The notes under the pieces: model-generated
The model's input: the letters and a program-made list of their open reading frames with translations, nothing else
Told to the model about the DNA's origin: nothing
Database searches by the model: none
NCBI GenBank assembly: GCA_001414485.1
Contig: LLEY01000032.1
Location: forward strand, 124,001 to 188,000
DNA from: Calycina herbarum
Lineage: Eukaryota; Ascomycota; Leotiomycetes; Helotiales; Pezizellaceae
Direction of reading: 5' to 3'
DNA: 64,000 bases
Shown: one piece after another, positions 1 through 11,679 of the stretch
Layout of the letters: each line of letters starts with the position of its first letter
Position numbering within the stretch: the first letter of the stretch is position 1
Program-made: the position numbers and the translations under genes

Positions 1-46
1 AATCTGAGTCGGCCTGTCCGACATTTTCAATGCGCTGGTTTTTTCT

Positions 47-3000
47 TTATTGGGAATTCAACTCTGCCACCGACGGATAACGTAAGTCCGAATGCTCTTC
101 CAAAAAGTCCATCCATCGCTTAAGAAATTTATTGCTTCTGATCAATCACATTTTCGTTAGCGTTTCGTCTTATTCCGGAAGTCACCTCAGGGGCTGGTGA
201 TTGGATAGTTTAAGAAGTGGTCTGAACTCACGACAAAGTTTCAGAATCGCCAATAACCACGAGCTGTCTTCTCGGCCGTGTCATAGCCACTAAAGAGATC
301 AGCAAGCAACCTACTGCATACAACGTCGGGGGAAAAAAGAGGGAGGAGGTTTACGAACCATTCAACCGTCGTTTCTCACCCAAAAACCCAACCTCCCGGT
401 CACTGTTGCTTCTAACCAAGCTAACAATGACGGCCTATTGGTAACTGATGCGTTAGTTCCATTCTATTTCAAGATATCTTCCCGAGTGTTCTGGGGTGTT
501 TCGACGGGATTTACAGGCAGAATGTTTTATAGACGCAACAGTTTTGAGGGGGAGTAGTTTTCGTACCTCTTTCTCACGACCTTGAAACCCATCAACACTT
601 CCTAATTCGATCCCAGGAAACAATTCTTTCATCGCTCGAGCCATCAGTGCAACCTGCGACGGGTTGTTAGCCAGTGTGATCAAATTCATCCGTCGTATTC
701 CATCTGGGAATAGTTCCGAACTTCAGATGAAGCTCGGTCGGAATTCTGATATATTCATTCCATGGCTCGGTGCTTCGAAACTATCGAATTTTTTTGGGCC
801 CCCAAATGGACTTAATTTCCACCGAACAATATCTTGGCCGACATATATTTATATGTGAAGACTTTCCTCTTACAAGTTTTGTAACCAAGGAGTACGAAAG
901 GGGAAATGCGCGTAACACAATTGAAGGAATGCACTTACTTGGGCGTTGTATGGCGTGATAACAGCAATATCCTCGGGATGGACTCCAGCATCCACTAGAT
1001 TCTGAACGTGTCGCTTGACAAGAGCAGCTTCCATTTCATTGCTCTTACTATCACCCATAAGACTCTTTCCGGATTTCTTCCTGTCGACGTCCTCTTCTTC
1101 GTTCTTTTCCGGAAAGTCTCCACCTTGAGTGTCGAAAAATACAAGGGGCTCGAGGGTATCTTCGGTTTCTTCTACCTCGTATGGGAGATCTTTTAGAAGT
1201 CTTGTCTTCACTGCGTCTGCTGCAATGAGTTTGGATTCATAGAGCTCGTTTGATGGGAAAGTCATGATCTTTTCGTGCATTCGGTATTGTGTTGTAAGCA
1301 TTCTCTGTGATAACCGTTAGTAAATCCCTAAGCGGACAATGGAAATGTGGTCATGGAGTTTAATATACAAAGGAGACTTCTCCCTTAAAATATATGTTTG
1401 CCGTAATTCGTACTGGTGGACGCGCTGCCAAAAACGCATCTCATGCTTGTGAAACCAAAGGAGTGAAGGGAAGGTGGCCAAAAAGGCTGTAATAAAAAAA
1501 GACTTGCCTTGATTTCGGGCCCATGAAGTGCAAGTAGTCGATCAAAGAGAGTCTTCTCAAGAGTCATCCCCTTGATAATTCCTTCACTGTCCGCGTCCTT
1601 TGACTTGCTCTTGCTCTTCGAATTGAGAGATTTGATCGTAGGAGGTAATTGCAAATGATCACCAGCAAGAACCACTTTGCTAGCTCTTAGAAGTGGAACC
1701 CACTACAGGACGAATATGTTAGTTTTCGCTGGAGCGGAATTTGGGGAAAATTGACTTACACATTGTGCCTCCAAAGCCTGACTAGCTTCATCAATAATCA
1801 CAACGTCGAACTTCTCATTTCTCGTCTGAAAGCCACCAGCCCCGTGAAGAGTCGCAAGTACAACTTTACTGCTTCCTACCAGTGTGCCGATACATTTATT
1901 TTCACGGTCTCGAAACTCCTTTCGCAATTCTCTGAGATCCACGTAGATGGCTTTTCGTTCTCGGCCATTTCGTGTTTTCTTGATTGAAGCTTGTTTGGTA
2001 TCCATTTCTTTTCGGACGTCTTTGACGACTGGAAGATTGGTGGGTTAGTCTTGTTAGATGGCTGGGGTTGAGTGTGATGGGGAAGGTTGGGAAACTTAAA
2101 TGGAATGAAATTTTAGAGAATGAGGGAGGGGAGAGGGGAGAGGGGAGAGGGGAGAGGGGAAAGGAGAAGGGCTTGTGGAATCAAAAAGCCCAATTTTTAC
2201 TTACTAGCAGCAGCATCAGAAGTCTGAGTAAGATAATCCAACGAATGACTGACCACCGAAGGAAGCAGACGAGCAGGATGTCCAAGTCTAACAATGGGAA
2301 CCTTATGTGGAGCAAGTCTTTCAACAATATTGTCAACGGAGATATTGGAAGGCCCACAGACCAAAACTCTCAAGTCGCGTTTCAACATTTGAAGAATGAG
2401 CTCAATCAAAGTATGAGTCTTTCCAGTCTAGTCCCAAAATTAGCATCTGATTCTTCTTTGGGGATGGTATGGTACGTACACCCGGTGGACCATGAATAAG
2501 AGCCATTTCTCTTGCTCCCAAAGCGAATTTAATGGCGTCCTTTTGAGAATCATTGAGACTTGGATCAACCCATTCGATAACGCCAGGATCAGAGACGGGA
2601 GAGGGACTTCCATGACCGAAGAGAGTTCGAACGAAACTCGAATACTCATCCTCCTTCATCTTCAGCAACCTCGTCATAGTTTGATTCATCCTACATCCCG
2701 ACGATCAGTAAGCTTCACCCCCTCAAAAAAACCTCTCACTGCGAAATAAGAAGCAGAGAGAAAGAAAGAAAGAAAGAGAAAAGAAAGAATAAAACTCACC
2801 GTTTATAAGTAACATCATTAGCCAACTTCACCAGCCACAACCTCTTCCCCCCCACCCCCTCCCCCTCATCCTCATCCAACGCGACCCAAACCGCCGCCCG
2901 TCCAACCCTCGTCACAACCCCCCTACACCCCTTCCCCTCCAACTCCTTAACCTCCCTCTTCTTCGCACTCCCAGCCGGCTGCTCACTCACCACCACAATA

Positions 3001-3281
3001 TCCCCACTCCGAATCCCATGCTCCGGTAACTCACCATCCGCACTCGCAGTAGCAGAATCAGGTCCTAATTCTACGACCGTTTTCCCTCCTAATCCCGTGC
3101 GTTGAGATGACAGAGAGAGGTTCGTGATCGCGAGGCCGGCGCGTTGGAGAGAGGTGGGCGAGGTGTTGGTTATGAGGGATGCGGTCTCCGAGAGCTCGGA
3201 TTGCAGCTCTGCTTCTAGGAGAGCGAGTTGGGTGGTTGCGAAGGAGGGGATATCTACTGGTATTGCGTCTTTGGGGGCCAT
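47..3281 (-). CDS. HCS1: Hcs1/SMUBP2-type SF1B DNA/RNA helicase (10 exons, complete)
   Basis: Exons on the minus strand: 3281-2800, 2690-2480, 2427-2205, 2028-1760, 1702-1508, 1304-939, 653-567, 434-359, 289-232, 137-47. They join to 685 aa, close to yeast Hcs1 (DNA helicase A, 683 aa as I recall). The Upf1-like superfamily 1B motifs are all seen: Walker A GPPGTGKT (about residues 228-235), motif II DEAS (about 385-388), GDHLQLPPT (409-417), QYRMHE (466-471), TPYNAQ (577-582), [10 protein letters not shown] (602-611) and the TRPRRQ motif VI before GDS. The N-terminal ~160 residues match the beta-barrel/stalk region of IGHMBP2-like helicases. The start at 3281 sits in a strong ACCATGGC context. 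Intron 2 cuts Walker A between Gly and Thr. Intron 5 (1507-1305, 203 nt) uses a GC donor (AAG|GCAAGT). Family role: 5'-3' ATP-dependent helicase linked to DNA polymerase alpha or to RNA metabolism; the cellular role here is inferred from homology. Confidence 0.95.
2122..2170. repeat. Purine-only tandem repeat (GGGGAGA)n inside helicase intron 3
   Basis: About six head-to-tail copies of a 7-nt GAGAGGG unit give a run with only A and G on the plus strand. It lies inside intron 3 (2204-2029) of the helicase gene, so the transcript carries a pyrimidine tract. A second short purine microsatellite (GAAA units, 2757-2786) lies in intron 1. Confidence 0.8.
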
Positions 3282-3617
3282 GGTTATTGAGGCTCTCGTG
3301 ATGTGTTGGATCCCGGAGTTTTTGATGAGGATCTTTGTGGGGTACTGGGGTGTTGATTGGTAAAAGATGTCGCAATGATGTGTGGTGTTGAAAAGGGAAA
3401 TGGATGGACGGGAAAATACGACATTCACGCTGGAAAGGAAGACCGACCAAGCAAGGTGAGATTTGATTTGCAAAGTATATTTTGCTATGTAGCAGGTATT
3501 TATATGTTTTAAACATCCATTTACAAATTTTGATGCCCTTCCCATTTTACCCAACCCTAAATAACCCATCAACGCCATTCATTATGCCCATTCCCAAACC
3601 ATTTTTCAAAACCAGTA
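3282..3617. other. Intergenic: helicase 5' region / DUF202 gene 3' region
   Basis: This is 336 bases between two minus-strand genes and should hold the helicase promoter and the DUF202 3' UTR. No clear TATA box or repeat was seen. Confidence 0.5.
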
Positions 3618-4632
3618 TTACCTCTTTTCGAAACTCCCAGGTTCCACAACAACCACAACCACCAAAGACGTAATCATCAAACAAAAAGTAACCAAAGCAA
3701 CCAACACCACACTGCCCCTACTCGCTGGAAACTTCCCCCTTATAATCCAATGCTGCGACTCGAAATACCGATGGAACCCAACCCCCAACATCATTATGCT
3801 AATACCCAAAAACGTAGCGCCCAGGGGTTTCCCCATCTGTCGAAGATGTCTGTAACCATCGACGCCCGAGCTACTCGCAGACGTAGTATTAAGTCGAAAG
3901 CTATCGCACCAATTAGCAGAGTCCCCAAGAACCAAGGAAGAGAGCAAGAACTTACAGTTGAGTAATAGCAATACCAATAGAAGCAAAAGCCAACGAAGTC
4001 CTCAACCACGCAAGAAACGTTCGTTCTACAAATCCAAATTAGCACAAAAAACCCCCCCTCCAAATCCACCCAAGAAACCACACACCAAGAGCCAAATGAT
4101 CCCTAGCAACACTCCCCTTGTTCTCCAACTCGATACTCCCATACTTCGAAAGCATCCTCGCCCACCAACTCTCATGCTCATCCGCCGCCGTCTCCTCACT
4201 CCCCTCACCCCCCCCAGGCCCCTCATAAACCCTCCCCCTCCTCCTTATACTCGACGTACTCGGTGGACTCCTCACCCCCTTCGCAGTCGAACCCGAACCC
4301 GAACCCATCCCCGTCCCCATCCTCGTAGCCTGATAATCCAAACCCTGCCGACTCCCCCTCCTCACAATACTCGTCTCCTCATCCGCACTACTCTCCCCCA
4401 AAGGCCCTCTCGCATGATGAGCTCTCGACATAGAAGCAGCAGCCGTCGCACCCAAAGGATCACTCTCGAGATCACGACTCGCACCCGAACTCTCAAGGGC
4501 AATCTTGCGTTCGCGCGCGCCGTGGAGGATACTGTCGATGCGAGAGGAGGCTTGGATAGCTTTGGGCGAGGACCGTACTTTCGCCGTGTTGGGTGCTGCG
4601 TTACCCCTCATCGTATCTGCTGGCGATGTCAT
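3618..4632 (-). CDS. DUF202 (YidH-like) membrane protein with disordered N-terminus
   Basis: Exons 4632-4086, 4025-3956 and 3900-3618 join to 299 aa. The hallmark DUF202 helix, [20 protein letters not shown], is created only after splicing, which supports the small 70-nt middle exon. Two further hydrophobic segments follow ([13 protein letters not shown] and [13 protein letters not shown]), so three membrane helices near the C-terminus are expected. The first ~190 residues are Ser/Arg/Gly-rich and probably disordered. The ORF is open upstream to 4773, where a TGA precedes it without an ATG, so I chose the first in-frame ATG (4632, A at -3); an upstream exon cannot be excluded. DUF202 proteins in fungi sit in internal membranes and some (Vtc1-like) belong to polyphosphate-making complexes, but no function can be assigned here. 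Confidence 0.85.
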
Positions 4633-5311
4633 CCTTTTATGATACTTGGGCGTACCTAATGCTGGGTCAATCCAATCCTTGCGATCCCAAGTGGCGTGTG
4701 AAAAGGCAGGGTCTTTTTGCTCTGCAATGCGGTTGACAATGTCTTGTCGTGATTTCCTTGTCACAAGACGCAATCATTCTTCCATACAGGTGCAGTGGTT
4801 AGTGGCGGAATGGGTTCCGATGACGGACCCGACATCTGATGGCTTTCATATTATTTTTTGATTGGCAAGTACAGATTGAAGTAAATAGTCACATCCCAAG
4901 TACCTACTCTTTTCCCTACTTGAAAGATTAGACAAAGTCGAAGCATGTCACCAGAATTCATTCACCAAAGAGTATATATAAATTGACAGGAACACAATTA
5001 GATTTAAATATTCGAACTTCACCCAACAAAGGCTTTTCATCATCCCATTCTCAAGTATGTACAAACGGACCGAAGTGAACTAAAGTAAATTCAAATCGCT
5101 ATGCTCTCAAAAGCAGATATCACAAAAGGGGGGGAATATGAAGGTGAAGAACTAGGTTTTGTGTACACTGAGAAGTCGAACCGGAACATGGCTGCTTGTA
5201 CTTCATATGAATAGGAAAAGGGGGCATTGGGTGCAACAGATCGAATGTCTTCTTTTTTCCTTTTCTCTCTCTCCTCTCCTCTCCACCAGACTACCAAATT
5301 GACGCAGACCA
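4633..5311. other. Intergenic, no supported gene
   Basis: There are only short ORFs without homology. The segment 4633-4773 is open in the DUF202 frame and may be 5' UTR or part of an unrecognised first exon. The part around 4880-5090 is AT-rich. Confidence 0.5.
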
Positions 5312-5767
5312 TCAGTATCTACAGCCTGTAGCCCAGCCACAAGCAGATCCATATTTGTCATTGAAAATCATCGCTGAAATGCAGAACACAGACGGCGTGA
5401 TGGGAAATAGGTATGCAAAGTGCGCCAGCGGCTTCCAAAGGCCGTAGAAATAAGGAGACTGCTGAAGGATATGCCAGGACTTTCTTCGCCAATGACACAA
5501 GGCATAGCACGATAACCAAAGTGACGGTGGCCAATTCGAAGGAAGCTCCTCCCTCCACACATAAAGGACACCCACCCATTTAGAACACCCCACGCCTTCC
5601 GCAAACATCAAAAAAAGAGCCGTGGCACCCATGGCCACAACCGTTGTAGCATTGTGCACAAGAAACAATGCCCAGCCATCGGACAATATGGTAACAAACA
5701 TTAACGACATTGAATACAAAGGAAAGAAAAAGGTTCTAAAGGTGTCGAGATTCCAGGAGGCATGCAT
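5312..5767 (-). CDS. Doubtful small hydrophobic ORF, possible membrane protein
   Basis: A 151-aa reading frame starts at an ATG (MHASWN...) and contains hydrophobic stretches near residues 15-35 and 40-60, followed by a Trp/Tyr/Cys-rich tail. The overlapping frames are also open here, so composition may account for the ORF. I recognise no family and see no convincing intron that would join the frames. It could be the remnant of a multi-pass membrane protein gene, or noise. Confidence 0.25.
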   Translation of the reverse strand: MHASWNLDTFRTFFFPLYSMSLMFVTILSDGWALFLVHNATTVVAMGATALFLMFAEGVGCSKWVGVLYVWREELPSNWPPSLWLSCYALCHWRRKSWHILQQSPYFYGLWKPLAHFAYLFPITPSVFCISAMIFNDKYGSACGWATGCRY

Positions 5768-5989
5768 ATAAAGTCGTAGCACTTCCAAGGGAAACTCATT
5801 AACGACAATTATTTGATTATTTGGATTGTGGCGAGAGTCGACGGACCAACAATCGATTATTGGCCTTTAGAAAGGTGGGATATATGAGAGAAGAGAACAT
5901 TCGTCACTCGCAGTGGTTCCATTGTGCGGCGAGCAGAGGGTTTGCACTATAGATTAGACATTGTTGGAAACCGGAGGTTCTTGAAACGA

Positions 5990-7371
5990 TTATGAGAACT
6001 CGAATGTTGCAGTTCCTCCTGGAGTGACACCAGTCTAGGAAATAATTAGCCATTTGAAAATGAAGTTGGAAACATATGACTTACAGTGCACCCAGACGGC
6101 GACTCCACCCCATTGTTGTAGAAGGTGTTGTTCTTGTAAACACACTTTCCGCTAACATCACCAGTGATCGTAATGGTGAAATCAAGGGAACCATCGGTGT
6201 TTGTTGGGGCGTTGCGGAAGATGGAGATGAAGGTGCCAGCAGTGGTCTTGCCGACACCCATGTTAAGAGGAGCCCAATTACCCATGTTGGATCCAGAGGT
6301 TCCCCATTGGCAGGCATCGGAGACGGAGGCACCAGCTGGGTTGATGTAGTATTGAGCAGAGGTGGATTTGCCTTCCCACTCATAGTAGTCAGAGGCAAGT
6401 GGGCAGGTGACTTCATAGGTCTTGCCTGGCTGGGTGTTCAATGGGATGGTCTCAGACTCGGTACCTGGGTAATCGGTACGGCAGATGGCGACGTTCTTGG
6501 ACAACTTGTTGGCGACCTTGACACCTCCAGCACCAGCGGTGCAAATTTGCTTCTTGCTTGTGCGGGAGAGCTCGAGCATTCCATCGGCGTTACAGTAAAG
6601 ACCTCCAATGGATTGTCCAGTGGATCCTTGGGCTGTTGGCCATTGGGACTTTTGGTAACCTTCTGGGCAGGCGTATGAGCAAAAGGAATTCTTGGTGCAA
6701 CCAGATCCGCTTGTGGCGGTGTGGATGGTAGAGATAGTGCTTGCGATTGAAGTGTAATCAGGGACGAGTTGAACACCAGACCATCCTCCAAGGTTGAGCC
6801 AGTCGAGAGCGACGGCACCGTATGCCGAAGGGAAGGTCGAACATGGCACTTTACCACTTGGGAACTCGGCGCTCACGTCACCAGATCCATAGGTAGACCC
6901 AGAGCTGGAGGAAGCGGTTGCGCTTGGGCTTGCAGTGACCTTGGATGATGATGGGGCACTTGTGGTGGTTGGCTTCGCTACAACGGCAGAGCTGGAGGAG
7001 GATTTCTTCTCAGCGAAGACAGCGGCGGCTTGAACAGCAGCGGAAGAAGTTGCCTTTGGAGCCTCGCTTGACGAAGGAGTTGGCGCTGGGGTGGAAGCAG
7101 CTGCAACCGGTGCCTTGGAGACACTCTGGAGAGTCTCACCGACCAAGATGTATTTACCAGACTTGATACCAGCTGCGACCTCGTCGGCGGAAATGGTCTC
7201 ACCATGGAGTTCATACACGGTGACGACTGGGCCAGCAACGACGACGTCTGATGGCTCACGAGCTTCCACAGGCGACGCACGTTTCCCTACGTGGTGGTGG
7301 GCGGCATGGTTGTGAGGTTGAGCGACCGCGAGAGTTGCGGCGCCGAGGAGCGCGACACTGGAGAACTTCAT
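5990..7371 (-). CDS. SUN-family (SIM1/SUN4/UTH1, GH132) secreted cell-wall protein
   Basis: Exons 7371-6085 and 6034-5990 join to 443 aa; the 45-nt last exon ends in ...GGTATFEFS. A signal peptide (MKFSSVALLGAATLAVA) is followed by a His-rich stretch and a Kex2-type KR site (HVGKRAS, about residues 26-32). Next comes a Ser/Ala/Thr-rich linker (about 75-170), then the C-terminal SUN domain with its conserved cysteines (for example CSTFPS, CSYACPEGYQ, CQWGTSGSNMGNWAP, GKCVYKNNTF). Family members bind or modify beta-1,3-glucan and act in septation and wall remodelling; the CAZy grouping is GH132. Length and architecture are normal. The intron (6084-6035, 50 nt) lies just before the terminal exon. 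Confidence 0.95.
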
Positions 7372-10300
7372 TGTGAAGAAGCGGATTCGTGAAAATATGC
7401 TTAAACTAAAGGACGTATGATATTCAAGTTGTCACGGTCGGGTATCTGGGTGGAAGGTGAGGTGTTAGCAAGTTGATCAATCGTGGTGGTGGTCGGCTCT
7501 GCCGTCCCCAATTGACGAAGCCATCCGATGTCAACAGACAAGCGATATATCCTGCTCCAATCGACCCGTGTGATATGGAGCGACGAGTGAGATGGGGAAT
7601 GGTACATACATTTGACAAGCGACCGAGACGATATCTGAAGTTTTGCGCGTGTTTTCAACGATGGACGAATTGATCGGAGTGCGATTTTTAGGGGCTGCAA
7701 ATTGTATCGAGTGAATTGAGATGGTAGGTTGATTTTTACAGGTCTTTCGAAGAGAAGTCAAGTCGATAAAGTCGCTGTTCCAAAGGAATGTGGTAGAGTG
7801 TCGAGACACTCAGAGTTGGGAGGGAATGCTGGAGGGAGGAGAAAAAGATCGTGAGGTTGCAGGTGAGATCTGGGGCAGATGGCAATGAAGGGGAGAAGGG
7901 GAGAAGAGGAGAGTGGAATAAAGAGCCGGGACCAGGGAGAAAAGGGATCATTAGAGATTGGCCTTGGCGGCCGTGAGTTTGCCGATGCTGCCAGCGAGGG
8001 CAGGCGCGACGTGAAGGGGACTAGCCGTTTCGGGCTTAGCGCCGATAAGGCTTGGCCACAGAGTGGCACTCAACTGGGCTAAAATGGGCTTAAATGACCC
8101 CAAAGTGGCTTAATCAGGGGTCGGGTTGCTTCCAGCGTGGCTCCAACTGTCGCTCCAGCGTTGGCCCAGCGCAGGTCCAACACCACCAAGCTCTTGGACA
8201 GCACTGACAGGCACTGACAAGCCCTGAGGGCCACTAAAACCAACCAAGCACCCAACAGCACCCACTGACAGCTCAGCCAACACCACAGAGATGCAAGAGA
8301 ATTTCAACAGTGGGGATTGAAAGCAAGTCGGTGGATCCTACCGCATGTGGCAGGCAACGCAGCTCTCTGAGTGGGCACGGAAGGGAGTACCTGCGCTGGG
8401 GGGGACGTCCGTTGCTGCGAGTCTGCAAGCCTTCACACCAGCGAGGAAGGGATCCCGCCTTGGCCGCGCCGTCCTTTTCAACGCAATCCAGGAACCACGA
8501 CAGGGACCCTCCAGGGATCCTCCCAAACTGCCCAAGGGGGCTGGGATGGTCTTTGTCGGCTAAAATTGTTCTCAGGGGAAACTTGGTTTTCCAAGCAACA
8601 CCGGAGATCGATCGACGCGAGAATTCAATTTATTTTCAGGGCAAGAAGCACCGGCCATGCAACGCTCCAGACACACTTTCGGGCCTTCCTAACAACTCTA
8701 GACTCACCCTCCACCAGGTTCCAGGCTTTTCACAGGCTTTTCACAGGCTTCTCACCACTGTGGCCACAGGCTCTCGGCTTGGGAACTCGAGGTGGGATTC
8801 CAGGCTTGGATTCTCGTATTCAAGCGGCTTGGGCTTGCTCTTGTCTCTTCCCTTTTCTCCTCCTCATCCAGCTCCTCTTCCTCTTTCAAAAAACAATACA
8901 ATCCTCAGCCGAAGTGGGCGATGATATCCTCTTGACTCTTCGTAATTTCTCACGATCTTCCAACGTCTCAGTCATCAATCTCTCTCTAGAATAGCACCAT
9001 GGATCACAGCGTGTTGACTGGTTACTCCCCAAGCCGCTGATGACCGCGATGCAACTACTCGCCGACCGTTGGCTCAGTTGTTGGCGCTGCACTCTCGCTT
9101 GTTTCTGGGGTGTTGGGTATTTGGAGTAGCGATCGCCCTGCACTTCGCTATATATAAATCCTTCCAAATGGCGTGGCGAATGGTCAAAATAGCAGGGGAT
9201 GACGAGAGCTGCGTTGTCTTTCCATCTATTCTAGACGAGTACAAGGTGAGTAAGTCTTATTCATCTTCCCCAGACTCCCCTCCACCTCCGAATCCAGATC
9301 TTGCATCTAGATGGTGACTATCTTTCGCTGCTCTCCCGTCCGAATAACTTTTGTTTCCCTCCTGTTAATCATGACGATCTGATCTGATTTGTCTGGTGTT
9401 TTGTTTTGGTCGCATGAATCTGACCCCCCAGAAGGCACTGGGATTGGGATTGGGGTGGCGGCAAGCCCGTGCTACCCCGGCGGGTGTTCATCTGTTCATC
9501 CAACTTTGGTTGGCAGAGAGGTTGGCAACCAACTTTGCAATTTCGGCTTGAAAACAGGCCAATGATGAAGCCGTTAATCTCGCACCATTGAGGCTCCAGT
9601 CTGGAGATGAACACAACCGAGGAACCCAGCACATAACCCGACTCGAGTGGGCCAGAGGAGATGACACGGGTAAAAGCAGTGCTCGCTGCCAACCTTCTCT
9701 GCCCACAATGGTCGTGGCAGAAACGAAAAGTGCCCAGACGAGGGAGGGGCAATTCCGAGATCTCCCATTCCCTTCTGGAAACGCCTTGGAGGGGCAGATT
9801 AAACAATAGGGATGTTGGGGGGGCATTTTCTTCACCTGCAACGTCGCCAGCATTCGTAACTTGGTGGGGCTACGCATTTAGCTGTCGCCGAATTTAGGTC
9901 GCGCAATATCAATCTCGACGTGTTGAAGAGGCTGAATTTCCAACTGGATGACGACTAATGAGAGACAAGAGTGGGCGTACACAGAAAGAACACGATGTGT
10001 GTCATGGCATCAGACGATGGAAGAAATTCACTCTTCTGATGGCAATGTGAACTTTTGGCATCATCGGACCATTGGTAGGGATTCTAGAAGGAAGCACGAG
10101 AAAACTTGATTGGGAAGTATATTTCGTTCTTTATCGGCGGGTTTGTTCGCCTTCCTCTTGAGGCAACCAAAAGTTGCCCAATGTTTGATATCTTTATGAC
10201 GACCTCAACATTCACATCATTCGTGGACCAAAGTTGAAGCAAACACGGTACGGCTTTACCCCTGACTAGATTCAGGAACAGCCTTCTGGTTGGATAACTC

Positions 10301-11679
10301 CCTCGACTGCCGCTTGACCTAATTTTACAACCAATAGGCTTCAAGAGCAACCCTCCACGAATTTGACACTTCAGCGCAACTCTTGTTTACAAACAAGTGT
10401 GGAAGAGGTAAATATTTTGACGTTGCAAAAGCCGGTAGGGAGCCTGGAACCTGTGTGGTAACCAAATCTCAAGGTTGAATTTGCCCGCCATAGACCGACC
10501 TAACACAAATTCTTCACAGGGACACTCGGTTCACAATTTCCAGCTGAGACACTCACCAATACTAACTTCTACTCTCCTCTCCTTTCCGATCAGCGGCGAG
10601 GAAGTTTTCTCGGGAATCTGCATCAAGTAGTCATTTCGTTATCAAAGTTTTCTGTATACAGTACCTCGACATCAGATGGAAAGCACAGCACTTGGGAAGA
10701 AACCACTCGTCCGTTTTCAACGTTCCTTTATTGCAAAATTTGAGACCGACAATCTCGTGGCATTTCTCTAATTGTGAAACCCGAGACTTTCGCCGAACGG
10801 TAGTCACCACGCGACCAAATTTTCACACCACTACCTCGTCTCTCGGGATCTCTTCAGCGTATCGGGGGTCTCTTCAGCATATCGGGGGATTTTAATCACT
10901 GATCAGTCTTCGCACGTCATCTACAAGCCGTTGAACTCGCTGGATATATCCTGATAACGATCCCGAAAGTTTGGCAGCTGCTGATATCTGATTGTTCCAG
11001 TGGACGGCCAGAAGCGATGAGATACAAGGTCCCTCTTTGACACCTCATCGTACTTTGAGCAATCGTAAAGCACTCTAGGGCCCGATTGTTAGGACCTAAT
11101 TTCGTACTTTTTTTACTCGTGGATATTGTTGTACAAGTGAGGGGCTTTTCATTCTGTTCGAATTATTATGGGTTCACTGAAAAGTTTTCAGCTAAAGGCC
11201 TTCTGCAAGACTAAAGTAAATTCCCGCTCGAAGCTGCAGTCAGTCAGTCAGCCAGACTTTTATCTTGCATTTTGTACTACGCATCCTTATCTCTATTGGG
11301 TTACCAAAAACGCATCATACAACGTTTCCAATGCTACCTTTCAGTTGGCATAACGGTTGAAGAAGCCCAGCAAATGTTGAGACCCACGTGGACTTGCATG
11401 CGTCGGTATTTCTCGGGTTTCTAATTCGTCAAAGTCAAGATGGAAGGAGATCCGAAAAGAGAATATGTAGGTACCCTACGACTGTTCAGCTGATCTTCAC
11501 AGGGCTTGTACGCAAGTAACCGGTTAGGTGGCTCCCTTATCTCTATTCGGGGTCTCTATCTGTCTAGGGAAATGCAAGAAAATGCAAGTAGAGGCGGTAG
11601 TTACAATAGCAAGCACGTTGTATTAACATGCGTAATGTACACCTCATCATACATCCAAAAGACTAACCAAAAAAACCCC
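7372..11679. other. 4.3-kb gene-poor region
   Basis: No ORF shows homology, and the longer open frames at 8310-8994 lack an ATG start. The first ~900 bases should hold the SUN-gene promoter and leader. A pyrimidine-rich tract (8840-8890) followed by small ATG ORFs and a possible intron (donor GTGAGT at 9246, acceptor TAG at 9311) resembles a leader or a non-coding transcript, but this is weak. The segment 8640-8800 carries short repeats of TTTTCACAGGC. Confidence 0.5.
10841..10890. repeat. Short imperfect tandem duplication
   Basis: Two copies of a ~20-nt unit (tcTCTTCAGCRTATCGGGGG) lie head to tail in the gene-poor region. They are too short to type. Confidence 0.6.

Noticed and set aside
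3958..4659. 233-codon plus-strand ORF over the DUF202 gene
   Set aside because: It is antisense to a gene with a clear family motif and shows Pro/Arg/Thr-rich artefact composition.
5312..5788. Confident gene call for the small hydrophobic ORF
   Set aside because: Its first codon in the open frame is not ATG at 5788, other frames are also open, and no family is recognised; kept only at low confidence with the ATG at 5767.
6076..6678. 200-codon plus-strand ORF
   Set aside because: Antisense shadow of the SUN-family gene exon 1.
8310..8994. Overlapping ~200-codon ORFs on the plus strand
   Set aside because: Their starts are not ATG, the frames overlap each other, and GC-rich composition alone can keep them open.
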